Positions 8,960 to 17,406 of a stretch of 64,000 nucleotides of DNA are shown one piece after another. Position numbers and translations under genes: made by a program. The notes beneath the pieces were generated by a model. The model was not told the origin of the DNA, ran no database searches, and worked only from the letters and a program-made list of their open reading frames with translations. This DNA comes from Rhodoferax sp. U2-2l (lineage in GTDB: Bacteria; Pseudomonadota; Gammaproteobacteria; Burkholderiales; Burkholderiaceae_C). The first letter of the stretch is position 1. Each line of letters opens with the position of its first letter. The stretch lies in assembly GCF_020594515.1 (NCBI RefSeq), contig NZ_JAJCTH010000019.1:1-64000 (forward strand), given 5' to 3'.

Positions 8960-9898
8960 ATGCCGTTCACACTCACCGCCCGGCACCTGGCCAGCATCGC
9001 CGGACGCACCACGCCCCTGATGGCGGACTTGGCCCACTGGATGAACCAGCTGTGCCAGCTGGTCGAGATTGACACGCCGCAGGAGTTTTGCCACTTTCTG
9101 GCGCAGGCCTGCCACGAGTCAGACCATTTTGTGACGCTGCGCGAATACGCCTCGGGCCGTGCGTATGAGGGCCGTGCGGATTTGGGCAACACCCAGCCCG
9201 GCGACGGCGTGCGGTTCAAGGGCCGGGGTATCTTCCAGACCACCGGACGCGCCAACTACCTGCAACTGGGCATCAAAAAAGGCCATCGTGACCTCTTCAT
9301 CAACAACCCCGAGTTGCTGGAGCAGCCCGAATACGCGGTGTGGAGCGCCTGCGAATACTGGCGCACCCGCCGCCTGAACGACATCGCCAACCATGCCGAC
9401 ACGGATGTGTTGAAGAAAAAATACCGCGGCAAGGTCATCGACGTGTCACCCGTTGAATACATCAGCCTGGCCATCAATGGCGGCTACAACGGCATGGACG
9501 AGCGCAAGAAGTTTTATGCCCGAGCGCAACAGGTGCTGGTCGAACCCAGCGCCGTGCCCACGCCGCGCGGTCTGCCTGCCGCGCCAGCCAAGCCCAAAAA
9601 ACGCAGCGCACCCGCACGCAAAAAGCTTGCTGTGCCAGCACGCCAATCACCGGCATCCAAGCTGGCCAGCTTGGCACCCGCGCCAGGCCAAACCATCCAT
9701 AGTGGCACCCTCACCGCCATCAACGGCCACCTACTGACCGTGGTCATGGCCAAAGGCAAAAAACAGACGCTGGAAACCAGCGCACTGCGCGGCCTCAAGC
9801 CCGGCGTGCTGATCGCCTGGTGTGAGGAAGATTGCGGCCGCCTACGCATTGGCGAGCGCTGGCGGAAAGTGAGAAAAATCGCGCCGGTGCAGCGCTGA
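8960..9898 (+). CDS. Glycoside hydrolase family 19 (lysozyme/chitinase-like) protein
   Basis: The 312-residue protein has an N-terminal GH19 catalytic domain (residues 1-190). The likely general acid is E53 in QACHESDHF; FKGRGIFQTTGRANY (near 80) and SLAINGGYNG (near 173) are the family's substrate-cleft motifs. GH19 enzymes of this bacterial/phage type cleave chitin or peptidoglycan. A Pro/Ala/Lys-rich linker (about 195-240) leads to a small C-terminal basic domain (about 240-312). There is no signal peptide. The ATG at 8960 has a strong AAAGGAG site 5 bases upstream, so the longer open frame is not used. No holin or phage genes are near. It could be a domesticated endolysin. Confidence 0.82.
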   Translation: MPFTLTARHLASIAGRTTPLMADLAHWMNQLCQLVEIDTPQEFCHFLAQACHESDHFVTLREYASGRAYEGRADLGNTQPGDGVRFKGRGIFQTTGRANYLQLGIKKGHRDLFINNPELLEQPEYAVWSACEYWRTRRLNDIANHADTDVLKKKYRGKVIDVSPVEYISLAINGGYNGMDERKKFYARAQQVLVEPSAVPTPRGLPAAPAKPKKRSAPARKKLAVPARQSPASKLASLAPAPGQTIHSGTLTAINGHLLTVVMAKGKKQTLETSALRGLKPGVLIAWCEEDCGRLRIGERWRKVRKIAPVQR

Positions 9899-9917
9899 TC
9901 AGCTCATAAAAACAAAA

Positions 9918-9957
9918 CTTCCAGCACCTGTTGCCAAAGCGCTGGAAGCTTCCTTTT
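9918..9957. terminator. Bidirectional terminator between GH19 gene and clpB
   Basis: The arms CTTCCAGC (9918-9925) and GCTGGAAG (9941-9948) form an 8-bp stem. The plus strand continues CTTCCTTTT and the minus strand continues with a T-rich run (TTTTGTTTTTA). Both flanking genes end here, so a shared intrinsic terminator is a good fit. Confidence 0.65.
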
Positions 9958-9989
9958 AAAAAGCCGGCAACAACCCCGGCGCAGCCCGG

Positions 9990-12590
9990 TTACACCGCTG
10001 CGCCCTGGGTAAAGTTGAATTGCCCGGGTGCCTGGATCGGATCAACACCCACCGCAATGGTGTCTTTCGGCGCAAACATGCCTTCGAGCAGCAGCTTGGA
10101 GAGCGGGTTCTCGATGCGCTGCTGGATCGCGCGTTTCAGCGGCCGGGCCCCAAAAATCGGGTCGAACCCCACCTTGGCCAGTTCGGCCACCGCCGCGTCG
10201 CTCACCTCAAAGCCCAGCTCCATGTGCGCCAAGCGGGCTTTCAGCACCGCAAGCTGGATCTTGGCAATCTCGGCAATGTGGCTGGCATCCAGGCTGTGGA
10301 ACACCACCGTTTCATCGATGCGGTTCAGAAACTCGGGGCGGAAGTGGTTCTTGAGCTCATCCGTCACCGCGTCTTTCACATCCTCATAGGGTTGCCCCAC
10401 CATGTTCTGGATCATTTGCGAGCCAATGTTGCTGGTCATCACAATCACCGTGTTTTTGAAGTCCACGGTACGGCCCTGCCCGTCGGTCAGGCGGCCATCG
10501 TCCAGCACTTGCAGCAACACGTTGAACACGTCCGGGTGGGCTTTCTCCACTTCGTCGAGCAACAACACGCTGTAGGGTTTGCGGCGCACTGCCTCGGTCA
10601 GGTGGCCACCTTCTTCGTAACCCACATAGCCCGGAGGCGCGCCAATCAGGCGGGCCACGCTGTGCTTTTCCATGAACTCACTCATGTCGACGCGGATCAG
10701 GTGGTCCTCACTGTCAAACAAAAAGCCCGCCAACGCCTTGCACAGCTCGGTCTTGCCAACACCCGTCGGGCCGAGGAACAGGAAACTGCCGGTGGGCCGG
10801 TTCGGGTCACTCAAGCCTGAGCGAGACCGGCGGATGGCGTTGGCCACCGCGCCAATGGCTTCGTCCTGACCCACCACGCGCTGGTGCAACTTGGTTTCCA
10901 TCTGCAGCAGCTTGTCGCGCTCGCCTTGCATCATCTTGCTCACCGGGATGCCGGTGGCGCGGCTCACCACCTCAGCGATTTCTTCAGCCCCGACTTGCGT
11001 GCGCAGCAGGCGCGGCGCGGTGCCCTCGCCTTTGGATTCTTTGGCCTGGGCTTCTTTCAGGCTCTTTTCAAGTGCGGGCAGCTTGCCGTATTGCAGCTCG
11101 GCCACTTTGTTGAAGTCGCCCTTACGGGTGAGTTCCTCGATCTGGAATTTGAGCTTGTCGATCTGCTCGCGCAGGTCGCCACTGCCTTGGGCGCTGGCCT
11201 TCTCGGCTTTCCAGATTTCGTCCAGGTTGGCAATTTCTTTTTGCAGGCTGGTGATTTCGTCGTTGATAAGGTCCAGGCGCTTGCGTGAGGCTTCGTCCTT
11301 TTCCTTTTTCACCGCTTCGCGCTCAATCTGCAGCTGGATCAAACGGCGGTCGAGCTTGTCCATGACCTCGGGCTTGGAATCCATCTCGATCTTGATCTTG
11401 CTGGCCGCTTCGTCAATGAGGTCAATCGCCTTGTCCGGCAAAAAACGGTCGGTGATGTAACGGTTGGAGAGTTCGGCAGCGGCGACGATGGCCGGGTCGG
11501 TGATTTCAACGTTGTGGTGCTTTTCGTAGCGCTCTTTCAGGCCACGCAGGATGGCGATGGTGGCCTCCACCGAGGGTTCACCGACCAGGATTTTCTGAAA
11601 GCGTCGCTCCAGCGCAGCGTCTTTTTCAATGTACTTGCGGTACTCATCCAGCGTGGTGGCACCCACGCAGTGCAACTCACCCCGCGCCAGGGCGGGCTTG
11701 AGCATGTTGCCCGCGTCCATGGCGCCTTCGGCCTTCCCGGCCCCGACCATGGTGTGCAACTCGTCAATAAAAACAATGGTCTGACCTTCGTCCTTGGCCA
11801 AATCTTTCAGCACGTTTTTCAGCCGCTCTTCAAATTCACCCCGGAACTTGGCCCCCGCCAAAAGCGAGGCCATGTCCAGACTCAGCACACGTTTGCCCTT
11901 GAGCGACTCTGGCACTTCACCGGCCACGATGCGCTGCGCCAGGCCTTCCACGATGGCGGTCTTGCCGACACCGGGTTCACCAATCAACACCGGGTTGTTT
12001 TTGGTGCGGCGCTGCAGCACCTGGATGGCGCGGCGGATTTCGTCGTCGCGGCCAATTACCGGGTCGAGCTTGCCCGCGCGGGCGCGCTCGGTCAGGTCAA
12101 TGCAGTATTTTTTGAGCGACTCGCGCTGGTCTTCGGCATCGGCGCTGTCCACATTTTGGCCGCCGCGCACCGCCTCAATGGCCGCCTCCAGGCTCTTGCG
12201 GGTCAGGCCGTTGGCCCGCGCCACATCGCCCAAGGCGCCCTTGGCATCGCTCAAAGCCAGCAAAAACAGCTCGCTGGCGACAAACTGGTCATTGCGCTTG
12301 ATGGCTTCTTTCTCGGTAGCTTGCAAAATTTTGCCCAGCTCCGGCCCACCCTGCACCTGGTCTTGCCCGGTGACTTGCGGCAGCCGTTTGACTGCAGCCT
12401 CGGCGGCAGACAGCAGACCGGGCACGTTGACCCCGGCGCGTTGCAGCAGCGCCTTGGGACCGTCGGTCTGCTTGATCATGGCCACCAGCAGGTGGGCCGG
12501 CTCAATGTATGCGTGGTCATTGGCGAGCGCCAGCGATTGCGCGTCGGCCAGCGCTTCCTGGAACTTGGTGGTGAATTTTTCGATACGCAT
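9990..12590 (-). CDS. clpB: ATP-dependent disaggregase chaperone ClpB
   Basis: At 866 residues this is a full-length ClpB, the Hsp100 ring ATPase that pulls apart protein aggregates together with DnaK. Visible parts are the Clp_N repeat domain (1-145), the first AAA+ domain with Walker A GEPGVGKT at 204-211 and Walker B FIDELH near 276, the long charged middle coiled coil (about 410-530), and the second AAA+ domain with GPTGVGKT near 605 and [13 protein letters not shown]. No ClpP-binding IGF/L loop is evident, separating it from ClpA. The frame is open upstream, but [10 protein letters not shown] is the family start. It is transcribed from a sigma-32 promoter at 12623-12650. Confidence 0.97.
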   Translation of the reverse strand: MRIEKFTTKFQEALADAQSLALANDHAYIEPAHLLVAMIKQTDGPKALLQRAGVNVPGLLSAAEAAVKRLPQVTGQDQVQGGPELGKILQATEKEAIKRNDQFVASELFLLALSDAKGALGDVARANGLTRKSLEAAIEAVRGGQNVDSADAEDQRESLKKYCIDLTERARAGKLDPVIGRDDEIRRAIQVLQRRTKNNPVLIGEPGVGKTAIVEGLAQRIVAGEVPESLKGKRVLSLDMASLLAGAKFRGEFEERLKNVLKDLAKDEGQTIVFIDELHTMVGAGKAEGAMDAGNMLKPALARGELHCVGATTLDEYRKYIEKDAALERRFQKILVGEPSVEATIAILRGLKERYEKHHNVEITDPAIVAAAELSNRYITDRFLPDKAIDLIDEAASKIKIEMDSKPEVMDKLDRRLIQLQIEREAVKKEKDEASRKRLDLINDEITSLQKEIANLDEIWKAEKASAQGSGDLREQIDKLKFQIEELTRKGDFNKVAELQYGKLPALEKSLKEAQAKESKGEGTAPRLLRTQVGAEEIAEVVSRATGIPVSKMMQGERDKLLQMETKLHQRVVGQDEAIGAVANAIRRSRSGLSDPNRPTGSFLFLGPTGVGKTELCKALAGFLFDSEDHLIRVDMSEFMEKHSVARLIGAPPGYVGYEEGGHLTEAVRRKPYSVLLLDEVEKAHPDVFNVLLQVLDDGRLTDGQGRTVDFKNTVIVMTSNIGSQMIQNMVGQPYEDVKDAVTDELKNHFRPEFLNRIDETVVFHSLDASHIAEIAKIQLAVLKARLAHMELGFEVSDAAVAELAKVGFDPIFGARPLKRAIQQRIENPLSKLLLEGMFAPKDTIAVGVDPIQAPGQFNFTQGAAV

Positions 12591-12622
12591 GGAACACTCC
12601 AATGGATTTTGTACTGCCACTT

Positions 12623-12650
12623 ACATGGGGTGACCAACCCGGCTTTCAAG
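12623..12650 (-). promoter_or_regulatory. Sigma-32 heat-shock promoter of clpB
   Basis: On the minus strand, CTTGAAA (12650-12644) is followed after exactly 13 bp by CCCCATGT (12630-12623). This matches the RpoH consensus CTTGAAA-N11-16-CCCCATNT at every defined base. It sits 33 bp upstream of the clpB start in the 81-bp gap after fadD. The sequence match is direct; heat-shock control is established for clpB in proteobacteria. Confidence 0.92.
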
Positions 12651-12671
12651 CGGTCAATGCCGCACCTGCCG

Positions 12672-14384
12672 TCACGGCCCGGTGGCCGGTCGCAGCGCTT
12701 CGGGGTCGGCCGGTGCCGTCGGTGCACGCAACTGGCGGCGCAAAATCTTGCCGATCGTGGATTTGGGCAACGGCTCATCGCGGAACTCGACGACCTTGGG
12801 CACCTTGTAGTCGGTCAGATGCTGCCTGCAGTGCGCGAGCAAGGCTTCTTGCGTCAGCGCCGGGTCTTTTTTGACCACGACGATCTTGACGACCTCGCCA
12901 GAGTGCTCGCTGAACATGCCGATGGCCGCGACTTCGGCCACACCGGGGTGCAGCGCCACGGCGTCTTCGATCTGGTTCGGAAACACCTTGAAGCCCGAAA
13001 CAATGATCATGTCTTTCTTGCGATCGGTGATCTTGAAATAGCCGCGCTCATCCATGTAGCCCATGTCGCCGGTGCGCAGCCAGCCGTCGGGGGTAAACAC
13101 CTGGGCGGTTTCATCCGGCCGGTTCCAGTAACCGGGCGTGACTTGCGGCCCACGGATGCAGATCTCACCCACCTCGCCGAGCGGCAGTTCGTTGTCACTC
13201 TCGTCCAGAATGGTGGCCTGGGTGGAGGGGATCGGCATGCCGACGGTCCCCGTCCACGCATCGATGTCCAGCGGGTTGGCCATCACCACCGGCGAGGTCT
13301 CGGTCAGACCATAACCTTCAATGATCGGCACGCCTGTGGCTTGCTTCCAGCGCCCCGCCACCACCTGCTGTACCGCCATGCCACCGGCAATGACCACCCT
13401 CAGGGCGCGGGTGTCCACTTCGGCAAATTCAGGGGCATCCAGCAACGCCCGGTACAAGGTGTTGACCCCGATGATGGCCGTGAAGGGGTGCTTTTTGAGG
13501 TCATGGATGAAGGCGTGCATGTCCCGCGGGTTGGTGATCAGGACGCTGTGGCCACCCATCTTGACGAACACCAGCATCGCCGTCAGGGCAAAGATGTGGT
13601 AGAGCGGCAAGGGGCAGACGACCACCTCCTGGCCTTCGCGCAAATTCTGGGCAATCCAGGCACTCACCTGCTGCACGTTGGCCACCAGGTTGCCATGTGT
13701 CAACACCGCACCTTTGGCCACCCCCGTGGTGCCACCGGTGTATTGCAGGAAAGCGATGTCGTCCGGCGTCAGCGCAACAGGCTGCAGGGTGTGTTCGCGT
13801 CCGTCGCGCAAGGCGGCGTTGAACTCGACGGCATCGGCGATCTGCCACGGCGGCACCATCTTTTTGACGAACTTGACCACCATGTTGGTGATCACCTCCT
13901 TGACCAGCGGAAACAAGTCACCCACCTCGGTGGTGATGACGACCAGACTCATCAGCGGGTTGCGTTCCAGCACCGCTTGCACGGTGTGGGCAAAGTTCTC
14001 CAGCACCACAATGGCGACCGCACCCGAATCCTTGAGCTGGTGCGCCAGTTCAGGCACCGTGTACTGCGGGTTGACGTTCACCACCACCAGACCGGCGCGC
14101 AGCACGCCAAACAGCGCCACCGGGTACTGCAGCAGATTGGGGCTCATGATCGCCACCCGGTCACCCTTGTGCAGACCCAGCTCACACTGCAGGTAGGCAG
14201 CGAAATCGCGACTCAGTTGGTCAAGCTGGGCATAGCTGATCGACGCCCCCATGTTGCTGTAGGCCGGCAGGTCGGCAAAACGCTCGCAGCTGCTTTGCAA
14301 CACCTGTGTGAGCGAGGCGAACGCGTGCACATCCGCCTCGGCCGCCACCCCTTTCGGGTAATGGTTCAACCAGATTTTTTCCAT
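12672..14384 (-). CDS. fadD: Long-chain fatty acid-CoA ligase (FadD-like)
   Basis: The 570-residue protein is an AMP-forming acyl-CoA synthetase that activates fatty acids in two steps (acyl-AMP, then thioester). The phosphate-binding loop YTGGTTGVAKG is at 215-225. GYGLTETSPV, the hinge-region WLRTGDMGYMDERGYF with ITDRKKDMII, and the C-terminal catalytic-lysine segment LPKSTIGKILRRQLR follow in the right order. The start MEKIWLNHYP has an AAAGGAG site, and the open frame beyond it is rejected. It ends 81 bp before the clpB start and is probably a separate transcript. The chain-length preference cannot be read from sequence. Confidence 0.88.
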   Translation of the reverse strand: MEKIWLNHYPKGVAAEADVHAFASLTQVLQSSCERFADLPAYSNMGASISYAQLDQLSRDFAAYLQCELGLHKGDRVAIMSPNLLQYPVALFGVLRAGLVVVNVNPQYTVPELAHQLKDSGAVAIVVLENFAHTVQAVLERNPLMSLVVITTEVGDLFPLVKEVITNMVVKFVKKMVPPWQIADAVEFNAALRDGREHTLQPVALTPDDIAFLQYTGGTTGVAKGAVLTHGNLVANVQQVSAWIAQNLREGQEVVVCPLPLYHIFALTAMLVFVKMGGHSVLITNPRDMHAFIHDLKKHPFTAIIGVNTLYRALLDAPEFAEVDTRALRVVIAGGMAVQQVVAGRWKQATGVPIIEGYGLTETSPVVMANPLDIDAWTGTVGMPIPSTQATILDESDNELPLGEVGEICIRGPQVTPGYWNRPDETAQVFTPDGWLRTGDMGYMDERGYFKITDRKKDMIIVSGFKVFPNQIEDAVALHPGVAEVAAIGMFSEHSGEVVKIVVVKKDPALTQEALLAHCRQHLTDYKVPKVVEFRDEPLPKSTIGKILRRQLRAPTAPADPEALRPATGP

Positions 14385-14553
14385 GTTGACGTCTCCTTTG
14401 GCTTGTACTTGAAGCCCACTGCGCGCCAGCGCGAAGCCCGTCAGGTCAGGCTGCCAATCCAGTCCGGCATCCAACCCTGTACCGCAAAAGTCTAACGATT
14501 AGCCGCCCGAACAGCTTGCCAATTTGGGTAAGGGGAACTACTGACGCAGAGGC
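14385..14553. other. fadD upstream region
   Basis: The 169-bp gap between fadD and moaE holds a small palindrome CTAA-CGA-TTAG (around 14493-14503) that could be an operator. No promoter boxes good enough to call and no coding sequence are seen. Confidence 0.25.
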
Positions 14554-15192
14554 TCACCCGCCCATGTCTGCGTTGCTGGCCTTGATGCCCCACTTGGCCA
14601 GCGCTGCGTCGTCGCTGACACGGGCATCAACCCAGTGTGCGCCGTCCGGGGTGGCTTCTTTTTTCCAGAACGGCGCCTGGGTTTTGAGGTAGTCCATCAA
14701 AAATTCGCAGGCCGCAAAACTCTCGCCACGGTGTGCCGAAGTGACGGCCACCATCACGATCTGGTCCAGCGGCGCCAACAGCCCCACGCGGTGGATGACG
14801 CGCGCGCCAAAGATGTCAAACCTGGCATGGGCCGCGTCAATCATCGCCTCGATGGCTTTCTCGGTCATGCCGGGGTAGTGTTCCAGCTCCATGCTGAGAA
14901 CAGAATTTGTCGCCGCCGGGCCGCCCCAAGGCGACGGTGCTCCTGAGGGGCTGAGTCCTGCGGCTCCAGATGAGCCTGCGCTTATCTGGACAGGACGAAG
15001 AGACATCGCCTCTGGCAAGGGCACGTCCAGCGCCGCACACGAAGTGGCAAGCGTGGGGGCATTCCTCTCGCGCACGGTGCCAATAAAGCTGCAGACTGCG
15101 CCGATACGACCGTCCTGCGCGCGAAGCAGGGCAAGCTCGGCCGCCACATCAAAGTCCTGGGTCTGAATGGTCACGCGTGGTGTTTGATGCAT
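14554..15192 (-). CDS. moaE: Molybdopterin synthase catalytic subunit MoaE, with in-frame insertion
   Basis: MoaE, with thiocarboxylated MoaD, turns precursor Z into molybdopterin. The family core is present: GAVCSFIGTVRERN, MELEHYPGMTEKAI, VTSAHRGESF and the active-site YLKTQAPFWKKEA with lysines K170 and K177 matching E. coli K119 and K126. The protein is 212 residues against the usual 150. The excess is a 53-residue Ala/Ser/Pro/Gly-rich stretch (46-98) placed exactly between the GTVRERN strand and MELEHYPG. Its DNA (14899-15057) resembles a Comamonadaceae intergenic repeat. The frame is kept, so the protein may still work if the insert loops out. The ATG at 15192 is preferred over the TTG one codon upstream. 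Confidence 0.9.
   Translation of the reverse strand: MHQTPRVTIQTQDFDVAAELALLRAQDGRIGAVCSFIGTVRERNAPTLATSCAALDVPLPEAMSLRPVQISAGSSGAAGLSPSGAPSPWGGPAATNSVLSMELEHYPGMTEKAIEAMIDAAHARFDIFGARVIHRVGLLAPLDQIVMVAVTSAHRGESFAACEFLMDYLKTQAPFWKKEATPDGAHWVDARVSDDAALAKWGIKASNADMGG
14899..15057. repeat. Repeat-like DNA inserted in moaE
   Basis: This 159-bp stretch encodes the extra residues 46-98 of MoaE. Its ends carry GCCGCCGGGCCGCCCCAAGG (from 14912) and AAGCGTGGGGGC (to 15060), segments I recall as the ends of a GC-rich intergenic repeat common in Comamonadaceae. An internal arm CTCCTGAGGGGC is also repeat-like. The extra length is a direct comparison with remembered MoaE sequences; the repeat identity is from memory and needs a search. 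Confidence 0.6.
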
Positions 15193-15250
15193 CAAAATTC
15201 ACTCCAGCGTTTGTGGCATGAGCGTCAACAGCTATTGAAAATGGAAGCGC
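15193..15250. repeat. Degenerate copy of a dispersed AT-rich palindromic repeat
   Basis: In the 58-bp moaD-moaE gap, the minus strand reads CAATAGCTGTTGACGCTC, then CAAACGCTGGAG and GAATTTTGAT. This follows the layout of the better copies at 20199, 24486 and 49751 (a GATAGCTNCTNGC...GCTAGAG core). It is diverged and its stem no longer pairs well. Confidence 0.4.
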
Positions 15251-15502
15251 CTAACCGCCCGTGACGGGTGGGAAAAACGCCACTTCAGCGCCCTCGCGCA
15301 AGGCCACCGATTCATTCACCATCACCTGATCCAGCGCAAGCCGCACCGCTTTGCCGCGCGCCAGGCTCTCGGCATGCTCACCGCCAAGCGCAATGAGTTC
15401 GTCACGCAAGCCCGCCAAGGTGCTTGCCTGCGTGTCGCGTACCTCGGCGCCCAGACCGATGGCCTCGCGGATGGAGGCGAAATACTTCACAGTGACTTTC
15501 AT
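15251..15502 (-). CDS. moaD: Molybdopterin synthase sulfur-carrier subunit MoaD
   Basis: The 83-residue ubiquitin-fold protein ends in the obligatory Gly-Gly (PPVTGG) that is thiocarboxylated and donates sulfur to precursor Z. The N-terminal MKVTVKYFASIREAIG and the AEVAFFPPVTGG tail are typical. The start ATG overlaps the moeA stop by 4 bp (ATGA), so the two are translationally coupled. moaE follows 58 bp downstream after a repeat remnant. Confidence 0.95.
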   Translation of the reverse strand: MKVTVKYFASIREAIGLGAEVRDTQASTLAGLRDELIALGGEHAESLARGKAVRLALDQVMVNESVALREGAEVAFFPPVTGG

Positions 15503-16815
15503 GACAACACCTCGGCAAACGGGATAAAGCGCACCACATCACCTGGCGCAATGGTCTGGCCGGGCGGGTTGTCCACCAAGCCATCGCCCCACACTGCCGA
15601 GGTCAACACCCCGGCGCTCTGGTTGGGAAACAAAGCCAGCGTCCCGGTCGCCGTACGACGCACACGCAAGAACTCACGACGTTGATCGGCTCTGGGCCAG
15701 GTGAAGTCTGCCGTAGCAGCTATGGAAGTTGGAGCAAGATTGGAGACCCCCTGCAGCTTGAGCAAAAACGGCCGCACCAGCATCAAAAACGTCACAAAGC
15801 TCGACACCGGGTTGCCTGGCAGACCGATGAAGTGCGCCAACCCTTTGCCTGCAGTCGCGTCCGCTGCAGCACTTGCCTCCCCGGCCACACCCACACGGCG
15901 CACCTGGCCGTAGGCAAAGGGTTTGCCGGGTTTGATGGCAATCTGCCACAAATCCAGCTGCCCCAAGGCCTGCACCGCGGGTTTGATGTGGTCTTCTTCC
16001 CCTACCGACACGCCGCCGCTGGTCAAGATCAGGTCATGGTGTTGCGCCGCCTCGCGCAGCGCTTGGATGGTGGCGGCGCGGTCGTCGGGCACGATGCCCA
16101 GGTCACTCACCTCGCAGCCCAGCCGTTTGAGCAGGGCTTGCAAGAAAAAACGGTTGGAGTTGTAAATGGCGCCGGGTGGCATGCGTTCAGGCGGCACGTC
16201 GCCCGGCATCACCAGTTCGTCACCCGTGGAAAAAAGCGCCACGCGCGGAGAACGCACCACCTGCAGCTGGCTCATGCCAATACTGGCTGCCAGCCCAATG
16301 GAGGCTGGCGTCAGGCGCTCCCCTTTTGGGAGGATCACGGCGCCTTGGGTCACGTCCTCGCCACGGCGTCGGATCCATTGCCCCAACGGCACCGGCGCGC
16401 TGATCCGCACCGCACCATCGTCCTGCGGCGTGCAATCTTCCTGCATCACCACCGCGTCGGCACCCGGTGGCACAGGCGCGCCGGTGAAGATGCGCGCCAC
16501 AGACATTGGCGCCAACGCGTGGCCGCTGCTGCCCGCCGCAATGCGCTGGCTGACCGGCAAGGCCACACCCGCGGCCAGATCGGCGCAGCGCACCGCGTAG
16601 CCGTCCATGGCGCTGTTGTCCTGCGGCGGCACTTGCAGGCTTGAGACAACGTCTTGCGCCAGCACGCGGCCATCGGCCGCCAAGGTGGGCACGGATTCGG
16701 TGTTGCTCAGGCAGGTGGCATGGCCCAGCAGTTCGGCCAGCGCGTCGTCCAGCGAGCGCAAGGGTGCGCGGGCCGGTGCGGCCAGGCCAGGCGTGGCAAC
16801 TTGGGCGGGGGTCAT
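15499..16815 (-). CDS. moeA: Molybdopterin molybdenumtransferase MoeA
   Basis: The 438-residue enzyme inserts molybdate into adenylylated molybdopterin. Family signatures include MDGYAVR near residue 70, RIFTGAPVPPGADAVVMQE near 110, RRRGEDVTQGA, GAIYNSN, the MogA-like TSGGVSVGEEDH and GLPGNPVSSFV near the end. It lies between mobB and moaD with 4-bp overlaps on both sides, so mobB-moeA-moaD-moaE is one coupled unit. A 15-20-residue Ala/Gly-rich stretch before HFIGLPGNP is somewhat longer than usual but is in a variable loop. Confidence 0.93.
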   Translation of the reverse strand: MTPAQVATPGLAAPARAPLRSLDDALAELLGHATCLSNTESVPTLAADGRVLAQDVVSSLQVPPQDNSAMDGYAVRCADLAAGVALPVSQRIAAGSSGHALAPMSVARIFTGAPVPPGADAVVMQEDCTPQDDGAVRISAPVPLGQWIRRRGEDVTQGAVILPKGERLTPASIGLAASIGMSQLQVVRSPRVALFSTGDELVMPGDVPPERMPPGAIYNSNRFFLQALLKRLGCEVSDLGIVPDDRAATIQALREAAQHHDLILTSGGVSVGEEDHIKPAVQALGQLDLWQIAIKPGKPFAYGQVRRVGVAGEASAAADATAGKGLAHFIGLPGNPVSSFVTFLMLVRPFLLKLQGVSNLAPTSIAATADFTWPRADQRREFLRVRRTATGTLALFPNQSAGVLTSAVWGDGLVDNPPGQTIAPGDVVRFIPFAEVLS

Positions 16816-17345
16816 GCGTACAGCTCCGGGTTGTAGATGAAGCGCTCACCTTGTGAGAGCAACCAATCGACCACAGCGCTGGGATTGTTCAGGTCCAGCA
16901 CCGGCAGACCGGTGGGTGTGGGCAGATCAGACGGTGAATCGGTGGCGATGGCGACGACAAAATCGTCGCTCGGGTACAGCACGTTTTTGCCGGTGGCGGC
17001 GCGCCAGACCTCGATCTTGAGCAGGTCTGCCTCGCGAAAACCTTCCACCAGCACCCAATCCACCCCGTCGTACAGCTCGGCAATGAGGTTGTGCACGGTC
17101 AGTTCGCAGGGCTGCTCGAACTCGCGCAGCAGCGCCAGGCGCTGTGGCGAGGCCACCACCACCTCCAACGCGCCAGCCTCGCGGTGGCGAAAGCTGTCTT
17201 TGCCCGGCGAGTCCATGCCAAACCCGTGGCGCGCGTGTTTGACCACCGACACACGCAGCCCGCGCGCGCGCAACAGCGCAATGAGCTGCGCCACCAAGGT
17301 GGTTTTTCCCGCGCCCGAATAACCGGCGAACCCTAGGACATGCAT
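16812..17345 (-). CDS. mobB: Molybdopterin-guanine dinucleotide biosynthesis adaptor MobB
   Basis: The 177-residue P-loop GTPase-like protein opens with MHVLGFAGYSGAGKTTLVAQ, whose Walker A motif is at residues 9-16. KHARHGFGMDSPGKDSFRHR (near 40) and LVEGFREADLLKIEVWR (near 105) are family marks. MobB assists MobA in making the guanine dinucleotide form of the cofactor. No mobA is visible here. It overlaps moeA by 4 bp and follows thrC by 61 bp on the same strand. Confidence 0.9.
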   Translation of the reverse strand: MHVLGFAGYSGAGKTTLVAQLIALLRARGLRVSVVKHARHGFGMDSPGKDSFRHREAGALEVVVASPQRLALLREFEQPCELTVHNLIAELYDGVDWVLVEGFREADLLKIEVWRAATGKNVLYPSDDFVVAIATDSPSDLPTPTGLPVLDLNNPSAVVDWLLSQGERFIYNPELYA

Positions 17346-17406
17346 GCTTGATCGCTCTTGGTTAAACCGCTGTCAGCCCATGTCCATCAAGGGCAGCAGC
17401 ATGATG

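Noticed and set aside
11514-14495. A 993-codon open frame on the plus strand across clpB and fadD
   Set aside because: It is the mirror frame of two clear minus-strand genes, is His/Arg/Gln-rich and matches no family. High GC makes such frames common here.
15708-15732. Another copy of the dispersed repeat inside moeA (GTAGCAGCTATGGAAG)
   Set aside because: Only about 10 bases match, the second half of the repeat is absent, and MoeA is of normal length here.
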